The notes under the pieces are model-generated. The model worked only from the letters and a program-made list of their open reading frames with translations. It was not told where the DNA came from and did not search any database. A stretch of 64,000 bases of DNA from an uncultured Anaerolineae bacterium (GTDB lineage Bacteria > Chloroflexota > Anaerolineae > CG2-30-64-16): positions 17,615-81,614 of the forward strand of contig CAKZKT010000130.1 of assembly GCA_937124585.1 (NCBI GenBank), in the 5' to 3' direction. Each line of letters starts with the position of its first letter. Within the stretch, counting starts at the first letter, position 1. Position numbers and translations under genes: made by a program. Positions 17,882 through 27,251 of the stretch are shown piece after piece.

Positions 17882-19090
17882 TCACGAATTGTACACCTCG
17901 CGCCGATCCACGACCCGCTTCGCCTTTCCCTCGCTGCGCTGGATCGAACGCGGCTCGACCAGGCGCACGCGCGCCGAGATGCCCAGGCCGTTGTGCAGTT
18001 CATCCCGGATCTTGCGCTCCAGCGCCTCGAGGCCACGGATCTCATCGGCGAACACCGTTTCGGAGACCTCGACCCACACCTCCAGATCATCCAGGGAGTG
18101 CTGGCGGTCCACGATGATCTGATAGTGCGGCTGCACTCCCTCGATTTGCAGCAGGATGGTCTCGATCTGCGAGGGAAAGACATTGATGCCGCGCACGATG
18201 AGCATGTCGTCGGTGCGGCCGCTCGGCTTGGCCATGCGCACCAGCGTGCGGCCGCAGGCGCACGGCGCAGCGTCCAGCGCAGTGATGTCGCCGGTGCGAT
18301 AGCGGATGACCGGCAACGCCTCTTTGGTCAGCGTGGTCAGCACCAGCTCGCCGCGCTGGCCGTAGGGCAGAGACTGTCCGGTGGCCGGATCCACGATCTC
18401 GGCCAGGAAGTGATCCTCGAAGATGTGGAGGCCGCACTGATGCTCACACTCGACCGAGACGCCGGGGCCGATCACCTCGCTCAGGCCGTAGATGTCGAGC
18501 GCCAGCAGGCCAAGCTTGGCCTCGATCTCTTGGCGCATCCGCTCGGACCACGGCTCGGCGCCGAAGATGCCCACCCGCAGCGCGGTCTCGCGCAGGTCAA
18601 CCCCCATTTCCAGCGCGGTTTCGGCCAGATAGAGGGCGTAGGAGGGAGTGCAGCAGAGGACGGTGCTGCCCAGGTCCTGGATCAACATGATCTGGCGTTT
18701 TGTGACGCCGCCGGATACCGGGATGACGGTGGCGCCGATGCGTTCCGCGCCGTAGTGAAAGCCCAAGCCGCCGGTGAAGAGGCCGTAGCCGTAGGCATTG
18801 TGCACCACATCGTTCCTGGTGACGCCGCCTGTGGTGATCGTGCGGGCCATGACTTCAGTCCACGTTTCGATGTCGCCGGCCGTGTAGGCGACGACGGTGG
18901 GCTTGCCTGTGGTGCCGCTGGAGGCATGGATGCGCACGATGCGCTCCCTGGGCACGGCGGCCAGGCCCAGCGGATAGTTGTCCCGAAAGTCGCGTTTGCA
19001 GGTGAACGGCAGCCGGGTGACGTCATCCAGGGTGCGGATGCTTTGCGGCGTGATGCCGTGCTCCAGGAAGCGCTGGCGGTAGAACGGCAC
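17882..19090 (-). CDS. paaK: Phenylacetate-CoA ligase, main open part after an in-frame stop
   Basis: PaaK activates aryl-acetates to their CoA thioesters with ATP, via an acyl-AMP. The 402 residues readable from GTG 19090 contain the adenylation motif [63 protein letters not shown] and the C-terminal [11 protein letters not shown]. The family normally has about 430 residues. The missing N terminus is intact upstream from ATG 19189 (MIWDPKHETMNRNDLQALQ) but is separated by TAA at 19120-19118 in the same frame. That ATG overlaps the livF stop (ATGA). A product could restart at GTG 19090, which has no clear ribosome site, so function is doubtful. Confidence 0.85.
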   Translation of the reverse strand: MPFYRQRFLEHGITPQSIRTLDDVTRLPFTCKRDFRDNYPLGLAAVPRERIVRIHASSGTTGKPTVVAYTAGDIETWTEVMARTITTGGVTRNDVVHNAYGYGLFTGGLGFHYGAERIGATVIPVSGGVTKRQIMLIQDLGSTVLCCTPSYALYLAETALEMGVDLRETALRVGIFGAEPWSERMRQEIEAKLGLLALDIYGLSEVIGPGVSVECEHQCGLHIFEDHFLAEIVDPATGQSLPYGQRGELVLTTLTKEALPVIRYRTGDITALDAAPCACGRTLVRMAKPSGRTDDMLIVRGINVFPSQIETILLQIEGVQPHYQIIVDRQHSLDDLEVWVEVSETVFADEIRGLEALERKIRDELHNGLGISARVRLVEPRSIQRSEGKAKRVVDRREVYNS

Positions 19091-19117
19091 CTTTTCGTAG
19101 ACGTTGGCGACCTGGGC

Positions 19118-19189
19118 TTACAGTCGCTCCAGCTGCAAAGCCTGTAGATCGTTTCGGTTCATGGTTTCATGTTTGGGATCCCAGATCAT
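19118..19189 (-). pseudogene. paaK: 5' end of paaK cut off by a nonsense codon
   Basis: From ATG 19189, with GGAGG upstream, 23 codons match the conserved PaaK start (WDP, ET, then LQ..RL). Codon 24 is TAA, and the same frame continues [17 protein letters not shown], again as in PaaK. The family usually has Lys or Arg at this place, so a single change such as AAA to TAA explains the break. No second frame is needed to rejoin the gene. Confidence 0.8.
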
Positions 19190-19552
19190 GCGATTCCTCC
19201 CAGATATGCGCGTTGGATGCGGTCTGATCTGAGCAGTTCCTGCGCCGGTCCCTCGGCGACGATGTGACCGGTCTCCAGGATGTAGCCCCGGTCAGCAATC
19301 TGAAAGGACGCGCGGGCATCTTGCTCTACCAGCAGGATCGTCAGACCCAGGTCGCGCAGCTGGCTCAGCAGGCCAAACAGCTGCGTGACCGGTGTGGGCG
19401 CCAGGCCCATCGAAAGCTCGTCTACCAGAAGCAGCCGCGGGTCGGACATCAGCTACCAGGGAGACGATCTCCCCCTCGGCGACGGTCAGACTCACCTCGC
19501 GCAGTGCCTGGATGGCGCCCCGATGCACGTTGAACCCTTCGATTTCCAGCAT
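19186..19552 (-). pseudogene. livF: Branched-chain amino acid ABC transporter ATPase LivF, internally deleted
   Basis: The first 34 codons from ATG 19552 are a good LivF start (MLEIEGFNVHRGAIQALREV, then LTVAEGEIVSLV). The frame then breaks near 19450-19460. The last 85 or so codons (LLLVDELSMGLAPTPV, LTILLVEQDARASFQIADRGYILETG, AYLGGIA) are a good LivF end in a different frame. The middle is gone: Walker A, the Q-loop and the LSGGQ signature, about 110 residues of a normal 235. The gene still overlaps livG upstream and paaK downstream by ATGA, showing the original operon order. Confidence 0.85.
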
Positions 19553-19880
19553 CAGATCGCCTCCCCGCCCAGGTACGCGGCGATCACCTGCCGATTCTTT
19601 CGTATCTGCGCGCCCGTACCCTCGGCCAGCTTACGGCCATGATCGAGCCCGATCACCCATTCGGCCAATTGCACCACCAGTCGCATGTCGTGTTCGACCA
19701 ACAGCACGGTGATGCCCATCTCGCGGATGGTGCGGATCAGATCGGCCAGGGCCTGGCGCTCGAGTGTGCTCAGCCCGGCGGCGGGCTCGTCCATCAGCAG
19801 GAGGGTGGGCCTGGCGCAAGTGCACGCGCGATCGCCACCATCCGTTGTTGGCCAAAAGGGAGATCGCTTGCCATCTCGAT
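19552..19880 (-). pseudogene. livG: Branched-chain amino acid ABC transporter ATPase LivG, 3' remnant with frameshift
   Basis: Only the C-terminal third of LivG is left. ASDLPFGQQRMVAIARALA is read in one frame. After a shift near 19815 the frame gives PTLLLMDEPAAGLSTLERQALADL (in pieces), the switch VLLVEHDMRLVVQLAEWVI, and AAYLGGEAI. The N-terminal 150 or so residues with Walker A are missing. Upstream, near 19880, homology stops and the divergent LacI promoter region begins. The stop overlaps the livF start (ATGA). Confidence 0.8.
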
Positions 19881-19929
19881 ATACCATACGTTTTGTGTGG
19901 AGTCAACTCGAAGATCATGCGGGCGGGAT

Positions 19930-19958
19930 TTGACGGTTCGATGCATGTCTGCTAGAAT
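19930..19958 (+). promoter_or_regulatory. Sigma70 promoter of the LacI-family regulator
   Basis: TTGACG (19930-19935) and TAGAAT (19953-19958) are separated by exactly 17 bp. The start of transcription would fall at about 19965, right at the edge of the operator at 19966-19985. Confidence 0.7.
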
Positions 19959-19965
19959 AAAGGCG

Positions 19966-19985
19966 TTGCGCAAACGTTTGTTCAA
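19966..19985. promoter_or_regulatory. LacI-family operator, upstream copy
   Basis: TTGCGCAAACGTTTGTTCAA has a perfect 10-bp palindromic core CAAACGTTTG and outer TTG/CAA arms. This is the half-site pattern of LacI/GalR-type repressors. It lies just after the promoter -10 box and 12 bp before the regulator start codon, so it should give autorepression. A near-identical site lies before the inositol-phosphate synthase gene. Confidence 0.75.
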
Positions 19986-19997
19986 TCCCGAGAAGCC

Positions 19998-21017
19998 ATG
20001 ACCATCTCGATCGTGGACATCGCCCGCATCGCCGGGGTATCTCCCTCAACGGTCTCGCGTGCCTTGCAGGACCATCCGCGCATCAGCCCGGAACGCCGCG
20101 CCGAGATCCAACGCCTGGCGGAATCGCTCGGCTATCGGCCGAACCAGATGGCGCGCGGGCTGGTGACGGGCCGCTCGTACATGCTCGGCGCGGTCGTCAC
20201 CGACATCACCGACCCGTTCGTGGCTGAGGTCCTGAAGGGGGCCGAGGCCGCAGCACGCGAGGCGGGCTACGGCCTGCTATTCGCCATGTCCAACCGCGAC
20301 CCCGCGCAGGAGCTGGCGGCCGCCGAGACGCTGCTCGACCACGACGTGGACGGGTTGATGGTCATCTCTAGCCGCGCCCCTCACCGCTACGCCGACCTGC
20401 CGCGCCGCGGCGACCGAGAGACAAACGCGCAGACACCGGTGGTGCTGGTGAACAACGGGGTCGCCGGCCCGCGCCTCTTCAGCGTGCGGATGGATAATGT
20501 GGGGGGGGCGCGGGAGGCGGTGGCCTATTTGCGCCGGCTCGGCCATCGGCGCATCGCCTTCGTAGCCGGGCCAGAGGGTGGTCGCAGCAATCGCGAGCGT
20601 CTGGACGGCTACCGGCAGGGGCTCGTGGCCAACGGGCTTGGCTCAGCCACGGAGTTGATTGTACAGGGGGCTGGGCTGCCCGAGGATGGCCCCCGCGCTC
20701 TGGCCACCCTGCTGGCGTTGGCCGATCCGCCGACTGCGGTGCTGTGCTACAACGATCTGGCTGCCATAGGGCTGTTGGCTGCGGCGGCTCGAACCGGCCG
20801 GCGCGTGCCCGGCGAGCTGTCGGTGGTCGGCTTCGACAACATCCCGCTGAGCGCCTACGCCACGCCGCCGCTGACCACGATCGAACAGCCCACGGCTGCG
20901 CTGGGCCGCACGGCCGTGGAGAGCTGCTTGCGGGCATTGGCCGGCGGCGCCGTGGCCGACGTGGTGCTGCAGGGCCGTCTGATCGTGCGCGAAAGCGCCG
21001 GCCCATGCGCAAGGTGA
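19998..21017 (+). CDS. LacI-family transcriptional regulator
   Basis: This 339-residue repressor has an N-terminal helix-turn-helix ([21 protein letters not shown], then [21 protein letters not shown] with the minor-groove hinge). The periplasmic-binding-like sensor domain contains [50 protein letters not shown] in pieces, [11 protein letters not shown] and [20 protein letters not shown]. Two matching operators, before itself and before ino1, indicate autoregulation and control of inositol-phosphate synthesis. The ligand cannot be read from sequence. It is divergent from the decayed liv/paa operon. Confidence 0.92.
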   Translation: MTISIVDIARIAGVSPSTVSRALQDHPRISPERRAEIQRLAESLGYRPNQMARGLVTGRSYMLGAVVTDITDPFVAEVLKGAEAAAREAGYGLLFAMSNRDPAQELAAAETLLDHDVDGLMVISSRAPHRYADLPRRGDRETNAQTPVVLVNNGVAGPRLFSVRMDNVGGAREAVAYLRRLGHRRIAFVAGPEGGRSNRERLDGYRQGLVANGLGSATELIVQGAGLPEDGPRALATLLALADPPTAVLCYNDLAAIGLLAAAARTGRRVPGELSVVGFDNIPLSAYATPPLTTIEQPTAALGRTAVESCLRALAGGAVADVVLQGRLIVRESAGPCAR

Positions 21018-21057
21018 ATTGGGAATAGCTGTGCTCGTATGCCATGCATATTGCGGA

Positions 21058-21128
21058 GTGCCTGGCACGTGACGACTTTCATCCGCTATGGCGTCGGACG
21101 GGCCAGGCACCTTTTCAGGTGTCTGGCC
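21058..21128. repeat. GTGCCTGGCAC-type palindromic repeat pair
   Basis: A GTGCCTGGCAC palindrome at 21058-21068 is followed by a long hairpin in which GGCCAGGCACCT (21101-21112) pairs with AGGTGTCTGGCC (21117-21128) around TTTC with one mismatch. The same core recurs at 33155-33188 and 44448-44460. The hairpin could also end the LacI transcript, although no long T run follows. Confidence 0.6.
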
Positions 21129-21186
21129 TGTGAACAAGCACCTGTCCTTTTCCCGATCTTCGTTCAAGGCATCGGGGCATCCGGTG

Positions 21187-21206
21187 TTGCGCAAACGTTT
21201 GCTCAA
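21187..21206. promoter_or_regulatory. LacI-family operator, ino1 copy
   Basis: TTGCGCAAACGTTTGCTCAA differs by one base from the operator before the LacI gene (19966-19985). It lies 40 bp before the ATG of inositol-phosphate synthase. No convincing -35/-10 pair was seen around it, so its position relative to the promoter is unknown. Confidence 0.7.
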
Positions 21207-21246
21207 TCCGCCAGTTCCATATCATCATAAGGAGAACAGCATTCCG

Positions 21247-22365
<1,119 letters not shown>

Positions 22366-22440
22366 TACATCCACAACGGTGGGCCGGCGATCACAACCTG
22401 ATTGACCGCAAGGCTGGTTCTATGGGGGCCTGGCCTGAAT

Positions 22441-22469
22441 TTGACATGGATGGGCTGATTCAGTACAAT
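22441..22469 (+). promoter_or_regulatory. Sigma70 promoter of the TPP-riboswitch operon
   Basis: A perfect TTGACA (22441-22446) is followed after 17 bp by TACAAT (22464-22469). Transcription would start near 22476, about 18 nt before the riboswitch aptamer. Confidence 0.8.
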
Positions 22470-22493
22470 AAAAATACAAATTAAAAGAATACC

Positions 22494-22586
22494 GGAACGG
22501 GGGAGCCGGGAGGGTCCGGCTGAGAGGAGGGCAGATGCCCCGACCCCTTGAACCTGACCTGGGTAATGCCAGCGTAGGGAGCTTCC
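22494..22586 (+). promoter_or_regulatory. TPP riboswitch (thi box) aptamer
   Basis: The conserved thi-box elements appear in order: GGGGGAGCC near the 5' side, CTGAGAGGAGGGC (the pyrimidine-sensing J3/2 with CUGAGA), then ACCCCTTGAACCTGACCTGG and TAATGCCAGCGTAGGGA (the pyrophosphate-sensing arm). The closing P1 strands are present at both ends. A terminator follows 29 nt later, so the switch most likely ends transcription when thiamine pyrophosphate is bound. It governs the M28-like hydrolase and the YkoE transporter genes downstream. Confidence 0.95.
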
Positions 22587-22614
22587 ACTAACTTGCCATT
22601 GCAAGTCAGAATCA

Positions 22615-22655
22615 CGAGCCATCTGCTGAACAGGTCAGGTGGCTCGTTTTGTTTT
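22615..22655 (+). terminator. Riboswitch expression-platform terminator
   Basis: CGAGCCATCTG (22615-22625) pairs with CAGGTGGCTCG (22636-22646) with one U-G pair and a 10-base loop, followed by TTTTGTTTT. It lies between the TPP aptamer and the first gene, as expected for transcriptional control. Confidence 0.85.
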
Positions 22656-22695
22656 GGCGGTGGGCTCCCGGTGCACTTCGACCGAGGAGGCAATG

Positions 22696-23835
22696 ATGGA
22701 CATCATCAAGCGTCTGGTTGAGATCGGGCCGCGCTGGTCGGGGCGGCCGGCGGCCGCAGAGGCTGCTCATTTCCTGGCCAACGCGTTCGCCGGCCTGGGA
22801 CTGACCGTCGAGCGCCAGGACTACCCGTTCGTCGGCTGGGAAGTGGACGAGCTGCCGAGCCTGGAGGTCATCGAGCCAGAGGCGGGCCAGGCTTCAGTCG
22901 CCCTGATGGAGTACAGTGGTTCTACACCGACCGATGGCGTGACCGGCGAGCTGCGGCCTGCGGGCAAGGGCTATATCGTCCCTGGGCTGTTGGAATGGCC
23001 ACGTTATGCCATTATCACGGACGACGGCCGGGTGGGCGGCTATCTGATCGCCCATATTGGCCTGGGCGGCTGGTTGGGACCGGCCATCCCCCTGCACAAC
23101 CCCGAACCTTTCTTCCCCTTCCCCATGGCCATCCTGGCCCAGGCCGACTACGAGCGTTTTGAAGCCTGGCTGCGCGAGGGGCGCAGGGTGCGCGTGCGTT
23201 TTCGGACGGCCGGTCATCTGGTCAGCCCGCTCGTCGGGCACAACGTGATCGCAACCCTGCCGGGCCGTACCGAGCGCACGGTGGTCTTCGTCGCCCATCT
23301 CGACACCGCATACGGCACGCCCGGCGCCGGCAACAATGCCGGCGGCCTGCAGGCCCTGTTCGACCTGGCAGCCCGGCTCTCATCCCGGGGATCACATCAC
23401 CTGACCTATCGGTTCCTGGCTTGCGACGGCGGCGAATGGCATTACCTGGGCTCGCGCTATTTTCTGCAACAGGAACGGGACGCGGGCCGTTTGGCCCAGA
23501 TCGAGGCGGGCATCAACATAGATACCGTTGTGGCTGGCGATCAGCTTTACTTCCTGGCCACGCCAGAGTCCATGCGTCGGCGGGCCGAACAGGTGGTGAG
23601 CCAGTTGCGCCTTGCCGATCGCTTCCGCAGCATACACTACCTGGGAGCCCTGCGTGGCTCGGATCATTACTCGTTTATCCAGGCCGACATCCCGGCCGCC
23701 GAGATCCTTTTCTGGCCCTGCCAGGTCTACAAACTGCCAGAGGATGATCTGCGTTGGGTGGATGAGCGACTGATCGGGCTGGCGACGGAGATCGCCTATG
23801 CCCTGGCATGCACGTATGAGGAGGACACGCGATGA
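22696..23835 (+). CDS. M28-peptidase-like hydrolase under thiamine control
   Basis: The 379-residue protein has the fold markers of M28 zinc aminopeptidases: VAHLDT (His201, Asp203), a GAGNNAGG loop, FLACDGGEWHYLGSRYF, INIDT and GSDHYSF. Two catalytic positions are changed. The bridging Asp of the usual GANDNASG is Asn213. The first Glu of the usual GEEWG (the general base) is Gly246, while zinc ligand Glu247 remains. It is the first gene after the TPP riboswitch and overlaps ykoE by ATGA. By context it may hydrolyse a thiamine breakdown product, as the unrelated YlmB does; this is inference. ATG 22696 sits 5 bp after GGAGG; ATG 22693 is too close. Confidence 0.8.
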   Translation: MDIIKRLVEIGPRWSGRPAAAEAAHFLANAFAGLGLTVERQDYPFVGWEVDELPSLEVIEPEAGQASVALMEYSGSTPTDGVTGELRPAGKGYIVPGLLEWPRYAIITDDGRVGGYLIAHIGLGGWLGPAIPLHNPEPFFPFPMAILAQADYERFEAWLREGRRVRVRFRTAGHLVSPLVGHNVIATLPGRTERTVVFVAHLDTAYGTPGAGNNAGGLQALFDLAARLSSRGSHHLTYRFLACDGGEWHYLGSRYFLQQERDAGRLAQIEAGINIDTVVAGDQLYFLATPESMRRRAEQVVSQLRLADRFRSIHYLGALRGSDHYSFIQADIPAAEILFWPCQVYKLPEDDLRWVDERLIGLATEIAYALACTYEEDTR

Positions 23836-24410
23836 ACGCCTTGCGGAGTTGGACGACTCGAGAGTTGATGGTGACAGCGGCCATTGCCGTGGCCGTGGGC
23901 CTGCTCTACATGGCCTACAGCAGCCTGTATCTGGCGTTGACGCCCCTGCTCGGCCAGGTGGGCATCATGCTGGCGCTGGGTTTCTACTACCTGATCGGGG
24001 TGCTGGTGCCGTACATCGTGCGTCGGCCGGGCGCGGCTCTGCTGGCCTCGTTCCTGGCCGCCTTCACCGAGATGCTGGCGGGAAGCCCCTTCGGCATCAT
24101 GGCCGTCTGGGCTGGCTTGATCCAGGGCCTGGGCGCCGAGATCGTATTCGCGGCGCGGCGCTGGCAGGATTATCGCCTGGGCGTATTGATGGCGGCCGCA
24201 GTGCTTTCGGGGATGTTCGCCTTCGTCTACGAATACTTCCTGTTTAGCTATGGGGCGCTGGCGCTGCCCGTGCAGGCGGGCCTCTTCCTGGTGCGGATCC
24301 CTAGCGCGCTGGTGCTGGCCGGCTGGCTGGGCAAGGTTCTGGGCGATGCCCTGGTCCGCACGGGCGTGCTGCGCGGCCTGGCCATCACCCAGACAGAGCG
24401 CACAGTGTGA
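23832..24410 (+). CDS. ykoE: ECF transporter substrate-binding membrane subunit YkoE
   Basis: YkoE is the S component of an energy-coupling-factor importer for thiamine or its hydroxymethylpyrimidine moiety. The 192-residue protein has five or six hydrophobic helices and the family start W..RELMVTAAIAVAVGLLYMAY. A conserved FTEMLAGSPFG region and YEYFLF follow. It is the second gene of the TPP-riboswitch operon, overlapping its neighbours by 4 bp on each side, and is followed by its T and A subunits. Confidence 0.9.
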   Translation: MNALRSWTTRELMVTAAIAVAVGLLYMAYSSLYLALTPLLGQVGIMLALGFYYLIGVLVPYIVRRPGAALLASFLAAFTEMLAGSPFGIMAVWAGLIQGLGAEIVFAARRWQDYRLGVLMAAAVLSGMFAFVYEYFLFSYGALALPVQAGLFLVRIPSALVLAGWLGKVLGDALVRTGVLRGLAITQTERTV

Positions 24411-25240
24411 GCGGACAGCTCTACCTGGAGGGTGACAGCCCACTGCACCGCCTGAACCCGGCGGTGAAGCTGGGCGCTTTCTCTGTTTTGATGATCGCGC
24501 CGGCGCTGTTCTTGAGCCCGGCAGCGCCGGCGGCTTTCATCGGCCTGTCGCTGTTGTTGGGATGGGGGTTGGGCGGCATCTCGCCGGCGATGATGTTGCG
24601 GCGCCTGGCCCCCTTCTTGCTGCTGGCGACCGGCCTCGTGATCTTCAACACCCTCTTGTACGGTGGGCCGCGCGCTACCCTGCTCCTGCGCCTGGGGCCT
24701 GTCGGCATCTGGGCTGAAGCGCTGGCGGTGGGGGCCAGCATCGGGCTGCGCCTCCTCTGCTTTGCCTCTTTCTCGGCCCTTTTCGTCTGGACCACCGATC
24801 CGACGCTCCTCGTGGCCAGCCTGATGCACCAGTTGCGCTTGCCCTACCGCCTGGCCTATGCCATGTTCGCCGCCTATCGTTTCCTGCCGCTTTTACGGCG
24901 GGAGCTGGACAACATCCGTGCCGCGCATCGCGTGCGCGGGGCTTTTGTTGCGGGGGGCCCGGCCTCCTGGCTGGAACGCAGCCGTCGTTATGGCATCCCG
25001 CTGCTGGCGAACGCCATTCGTCAGACCGAACGGATGGCCGTGGCCATGGATGCGCGCGGCTTCTCGGCATCCATGCATCGCACTTCTTACTTCCGTCCCC
25101 ACGTCCGCGCCGGTGATATCCTGTTTCTGGGCGTAGCCTGTCTGGCTACGGCTGCGATCTTGTTCGGGCTGGCGCAATGGGGCCTGCTGGGGGGGTTCCT
25201 GGCCGGCCCGGCCGAGAGCCTGGTGGGTGGCGCACCGTGA
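24407..25240 (+). CDS. ykoC: ECF transporter T component
   Basis: EcfT is the integral membrane coupling subunit between the ATPases and YkoE. The 277 residues start GTG (24407, overlapping the ykoE stop). They show the HRLNPAVKLGAF entry helix, LMHQLRLPYRLAYAMFAAYRFLPLL, the first coupling motif IRAAHRVRG and the second AVAMDARGF, where the A-R-G residues of the coupling helices are kept. Several hydrophobic segments flank these, with a last helix near residues 235-255. Confidence 0.9.
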   Translation: MSGQLYLEGDSPLHRLNPAVKLGAFSVLMIAPALFLSPAAPAAFIGLSLLLGWGLGGISPAMMLRRLAPFLLLATGLVIFNTLLYGGPRATLLLRLGPVGIWAEALAVGASIGLRLLCFASFSALFVWTTDPTLLVASLMHQLRLPYRLAYAMFAAYRFLPLLRRELDNIRAAHRVRGAFVAGGPASWLERSRRYGIPLLANAIRQTERMAVAMDARGFSASMHRTSYFRPHVRAGDILFLGVACLATAAILFGLAQWGLLGGFLAGPAESLVGGAP

Positions 25241-26958
25241 CGATGCCCGTGCGGGTTACCGGCCTCAGTTTCCGCTACGCTGCGAGTCCGCGTTGGGTGT
25301 TACGAGATGTGGATCTCACAGCGCACGCCGGGGAGACGCTGTTGCTCCTGGGGCCGAGCGGCTGCGGCAAAAGCACGCTGGCCTTGTGCCTCAACGGCTT
25401 GATTCCGGCTGCTATCGCAGGCGAGATGCTGGGCGAGGTGTGGGTCGGCGAGCATTCTACACGAGCGGCATCCGCTGCGCAGTTGTGCCAGATGGTGGGC
25501 GAGGTCTTCCAGGATCCCGAGACGCAATTGATCATGCCCAGAGCCGATGAGGAGGTGGCCTTCGGCTTAGAGAATCTGGCGGTGCCAGCCCACGAGATGC
25601 CGGAGCGCATTGCGGAAGCCCTGGCCGAAGTGGGAATGCTCGGACAGCGTCGCGCCTGGGTGGATGCGCTATCGGGCGGCCAGAAGCAGCGACTGGCGCT
25701 GGCGGCTGTGCTGGCGTTGCGCCCTTCGGTATTGGTGCTTGACGAACCGACTGCCAACCTGGATCCGGCGGCCACGACGGCGTTCTTTGAGACGCTCCGC
25801 CGATTACGGACCACGGTCGGGCCCACCATCGTTCTGATCGAGCATCGCCTGGATACGGCGCTCCCCCTGGCCGACCGGGTGGTAGCTCTCGATCAGGCGG
25901 GCACGGTGATGGCGGCCGGCACACCGCAAGCGGTCTTCAGCGGTCATGCAGAGGCGCTGGCGCAGCAAGGCGTGTGGCTTCCAGCAGCTTGCCGCCTGGC
26001 GCGTGCCCTGGCAGCCGCCGGCCGACCGCTCCCTGCCTGTCCGATCTCGCTGGCAGAGGCCACATCAGTTCTGGGCCCGCTGCTGGCTGCCACGCCCGAT
26101 CCCCCTGAGATTCCTCCGGCCGAACCGCTCCCCGCCGGCGCCGAGAACGCCATCGAGGTCGAGGAAGTGGAGTTTGCTCACGCAGGCGGCCCGCCGATCC
26201 TGCGCCAGGTGAATTTCCATTTGCGCCGGGGCGCTTTTTGTGCCCTGGTCGGCGGCAACGGCGCCGGCAAAACCACCCTAGCGCGCCAGCTGATCGGCCT
26301 GCTCCGCCCGACACGAGGTCGAATTCGCGTGTTGGGGCGCGACGTCCAGCGCCTGAGCATTTCCGAGCTCGGCAAACAGGTGGGCTACGTGTTCCAGAAC
26401 CCCGAGCATCAGTTCGTCAGTGAACGGGTGGCCGACGAGCTGGCCTTCTCATTGCGCGGACGTTGGGGCATGGCGGAAACCCGGCGTCGGGCAGAACAGT
26501 TATTGCACGTGTTCGGCCTGGAGGACTACGCGGACGCCAATCCGTTCGCGCTCAGCCAGGGCCAGAAGCGACGGCTCAGCGTGGCCACGATGGTCGCCCT
26601 GGAACAGCCGATCCTGATCCTGGATGAACCCACCTTCGGCCAGGATCAACGCACGGCAGCCGCCCTGATGGAGCTGTTGCGAGATCTACACGCGCGAGGC
26701 ACGACGATCCTCTTGATCACCCACGATATGGAGCTGGTGGCGGAGCATGCTCAGGAAGTTGCGGTGATATGGGATGGGTGGATCCTATACCATGGTCCGA
26801 CGCGAGACCTGTTCCGTCGGCCGAACCTGCTGCAACAGGCTGCCCTGGGCATGCCCCCACTGGCCAGGCTCGGCCAGTGGGTAGGGCATCCCGAACTGGT
26901 CACACTGCGCGACTGGATACGGCGTTTGCAGGCCGGGTTCAACTACGCTGGCGGTTAA
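25237..26958 (+). CDS. ykoD: ECF transporter fused double ATPase
   Basis: One chain of 573 residues carries both ATPase domains of the ECF energy unit. Domain 1 has Walker A GPSGCGKST, Q-loop VFQDPETQL, signature LSGGQKQR and Walker B VLVLDEPTANLD. Domain 2, after a linker near residues 290-305, has GGNGAGKTT, VFQNPEHQF, LSQGQKRR and LILDEPTFGQD. Signature 2 is LSQGQ, which is common in such fusions. GTG 25237 overlaps the ecfT stop (GTGA). It is the last gene of the riboswitch operon. YkoD of Bacillus is also a fused double ATPase. Confidence 0.92.
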   Translation: MTMPVRVTGLSFRYAASPRWVLRDVDLTAHAGETLLLLGPSGCGKSTLALCLNGLIPAAIAGEMLGEVWVGEHSTRAASAAQLCQMVGEVFQDPETQLIMPRADEEVAFGLENLAVPAHEMPERIAEALAEVGMLGQRRAWVDALSGGQKQRLALAAVLALRPSVLVLDEPTANLDPAATTAFFETLRRLRTTVGPTIVLIEHRLDTALPLADRVVALDQAGTVMAAGTPQAVFSGHAEALAQQGVWLPAACRLARALAAAGRPLPACPISLAEATSVLGPLLAATPDPPEIPPAEPLPAGAENAIEVEEVEFAHAGGPPILRQVNFHLRRGAFCALVGGNGAGKTTLARQLIGLLRPTRGRIRVLGRDVQRLSISELGKQVGYVFQNPEHQFVSERVADELAFSLRGRWGMAETRRRAEQLLHVFGLEDYADANPFALSQGQKRRLSVATMVALEQPILILDEPTFGQDQRTAAALMELLRDLHARGTTILLITHDMELVAEHAQEVAVIWDGWILYHGPTRDLFRRPNLLQQAALGMPPLARLGQWVGHPELVTLRDWIRRLQAGFNYAGG

Positions 26959-27251
26959 GGTTTCTTGATAACTGATGGGGATCATGCTCCCTGCTCAGCG
27001 CGCCAGGTATACTGTCCGTGGAGAGCCCGGATCATCCTCATCCATGATGGCCGTAGGAGGAGGGATCACCCCTGAGAAACATATTTGTCCGGTTCAGTTA
27101 CCAAACTTTGACATATCGCTAACATCCCCATAACCTTCTCTTAGCATCCCCTTCGCGCATCTCCGCTATGCTTAGGCCGGTTGCTGAAGCGCCGGCTCCG
27201 GGGGCATGGCCCTGGCCGGGGCAAAACGTCGGACAGTCGGAGAAGCGCGCT
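26959..27251. other. Intergenic region without a recognised gene
   Basis: About 290 bp separate the ECF operon from the next candidate gene. TTGACA at about 27108-27113 is followed after 17 bp by a weak TAACCT, which may be the promoter of the PAP2-like membrane protein and its small coupled ORF. No RNA structure with a clear terminator was seen. Confidence 0.4.

Noticed and set aside
19118..19120. Stop-codon recoding (selenocysteine or pyrrolysine) in paaK
   Set aside because: The codon is TAA, which neither system uses, and no SECIS-like stem was seen after it; a nonsense mutation is simpler.
22441..22655. Attenuator leader peptide before the ECF operon
   Set aside because: The thi-box aptamer explains the conserved elements and the terminator without a leader ORF.
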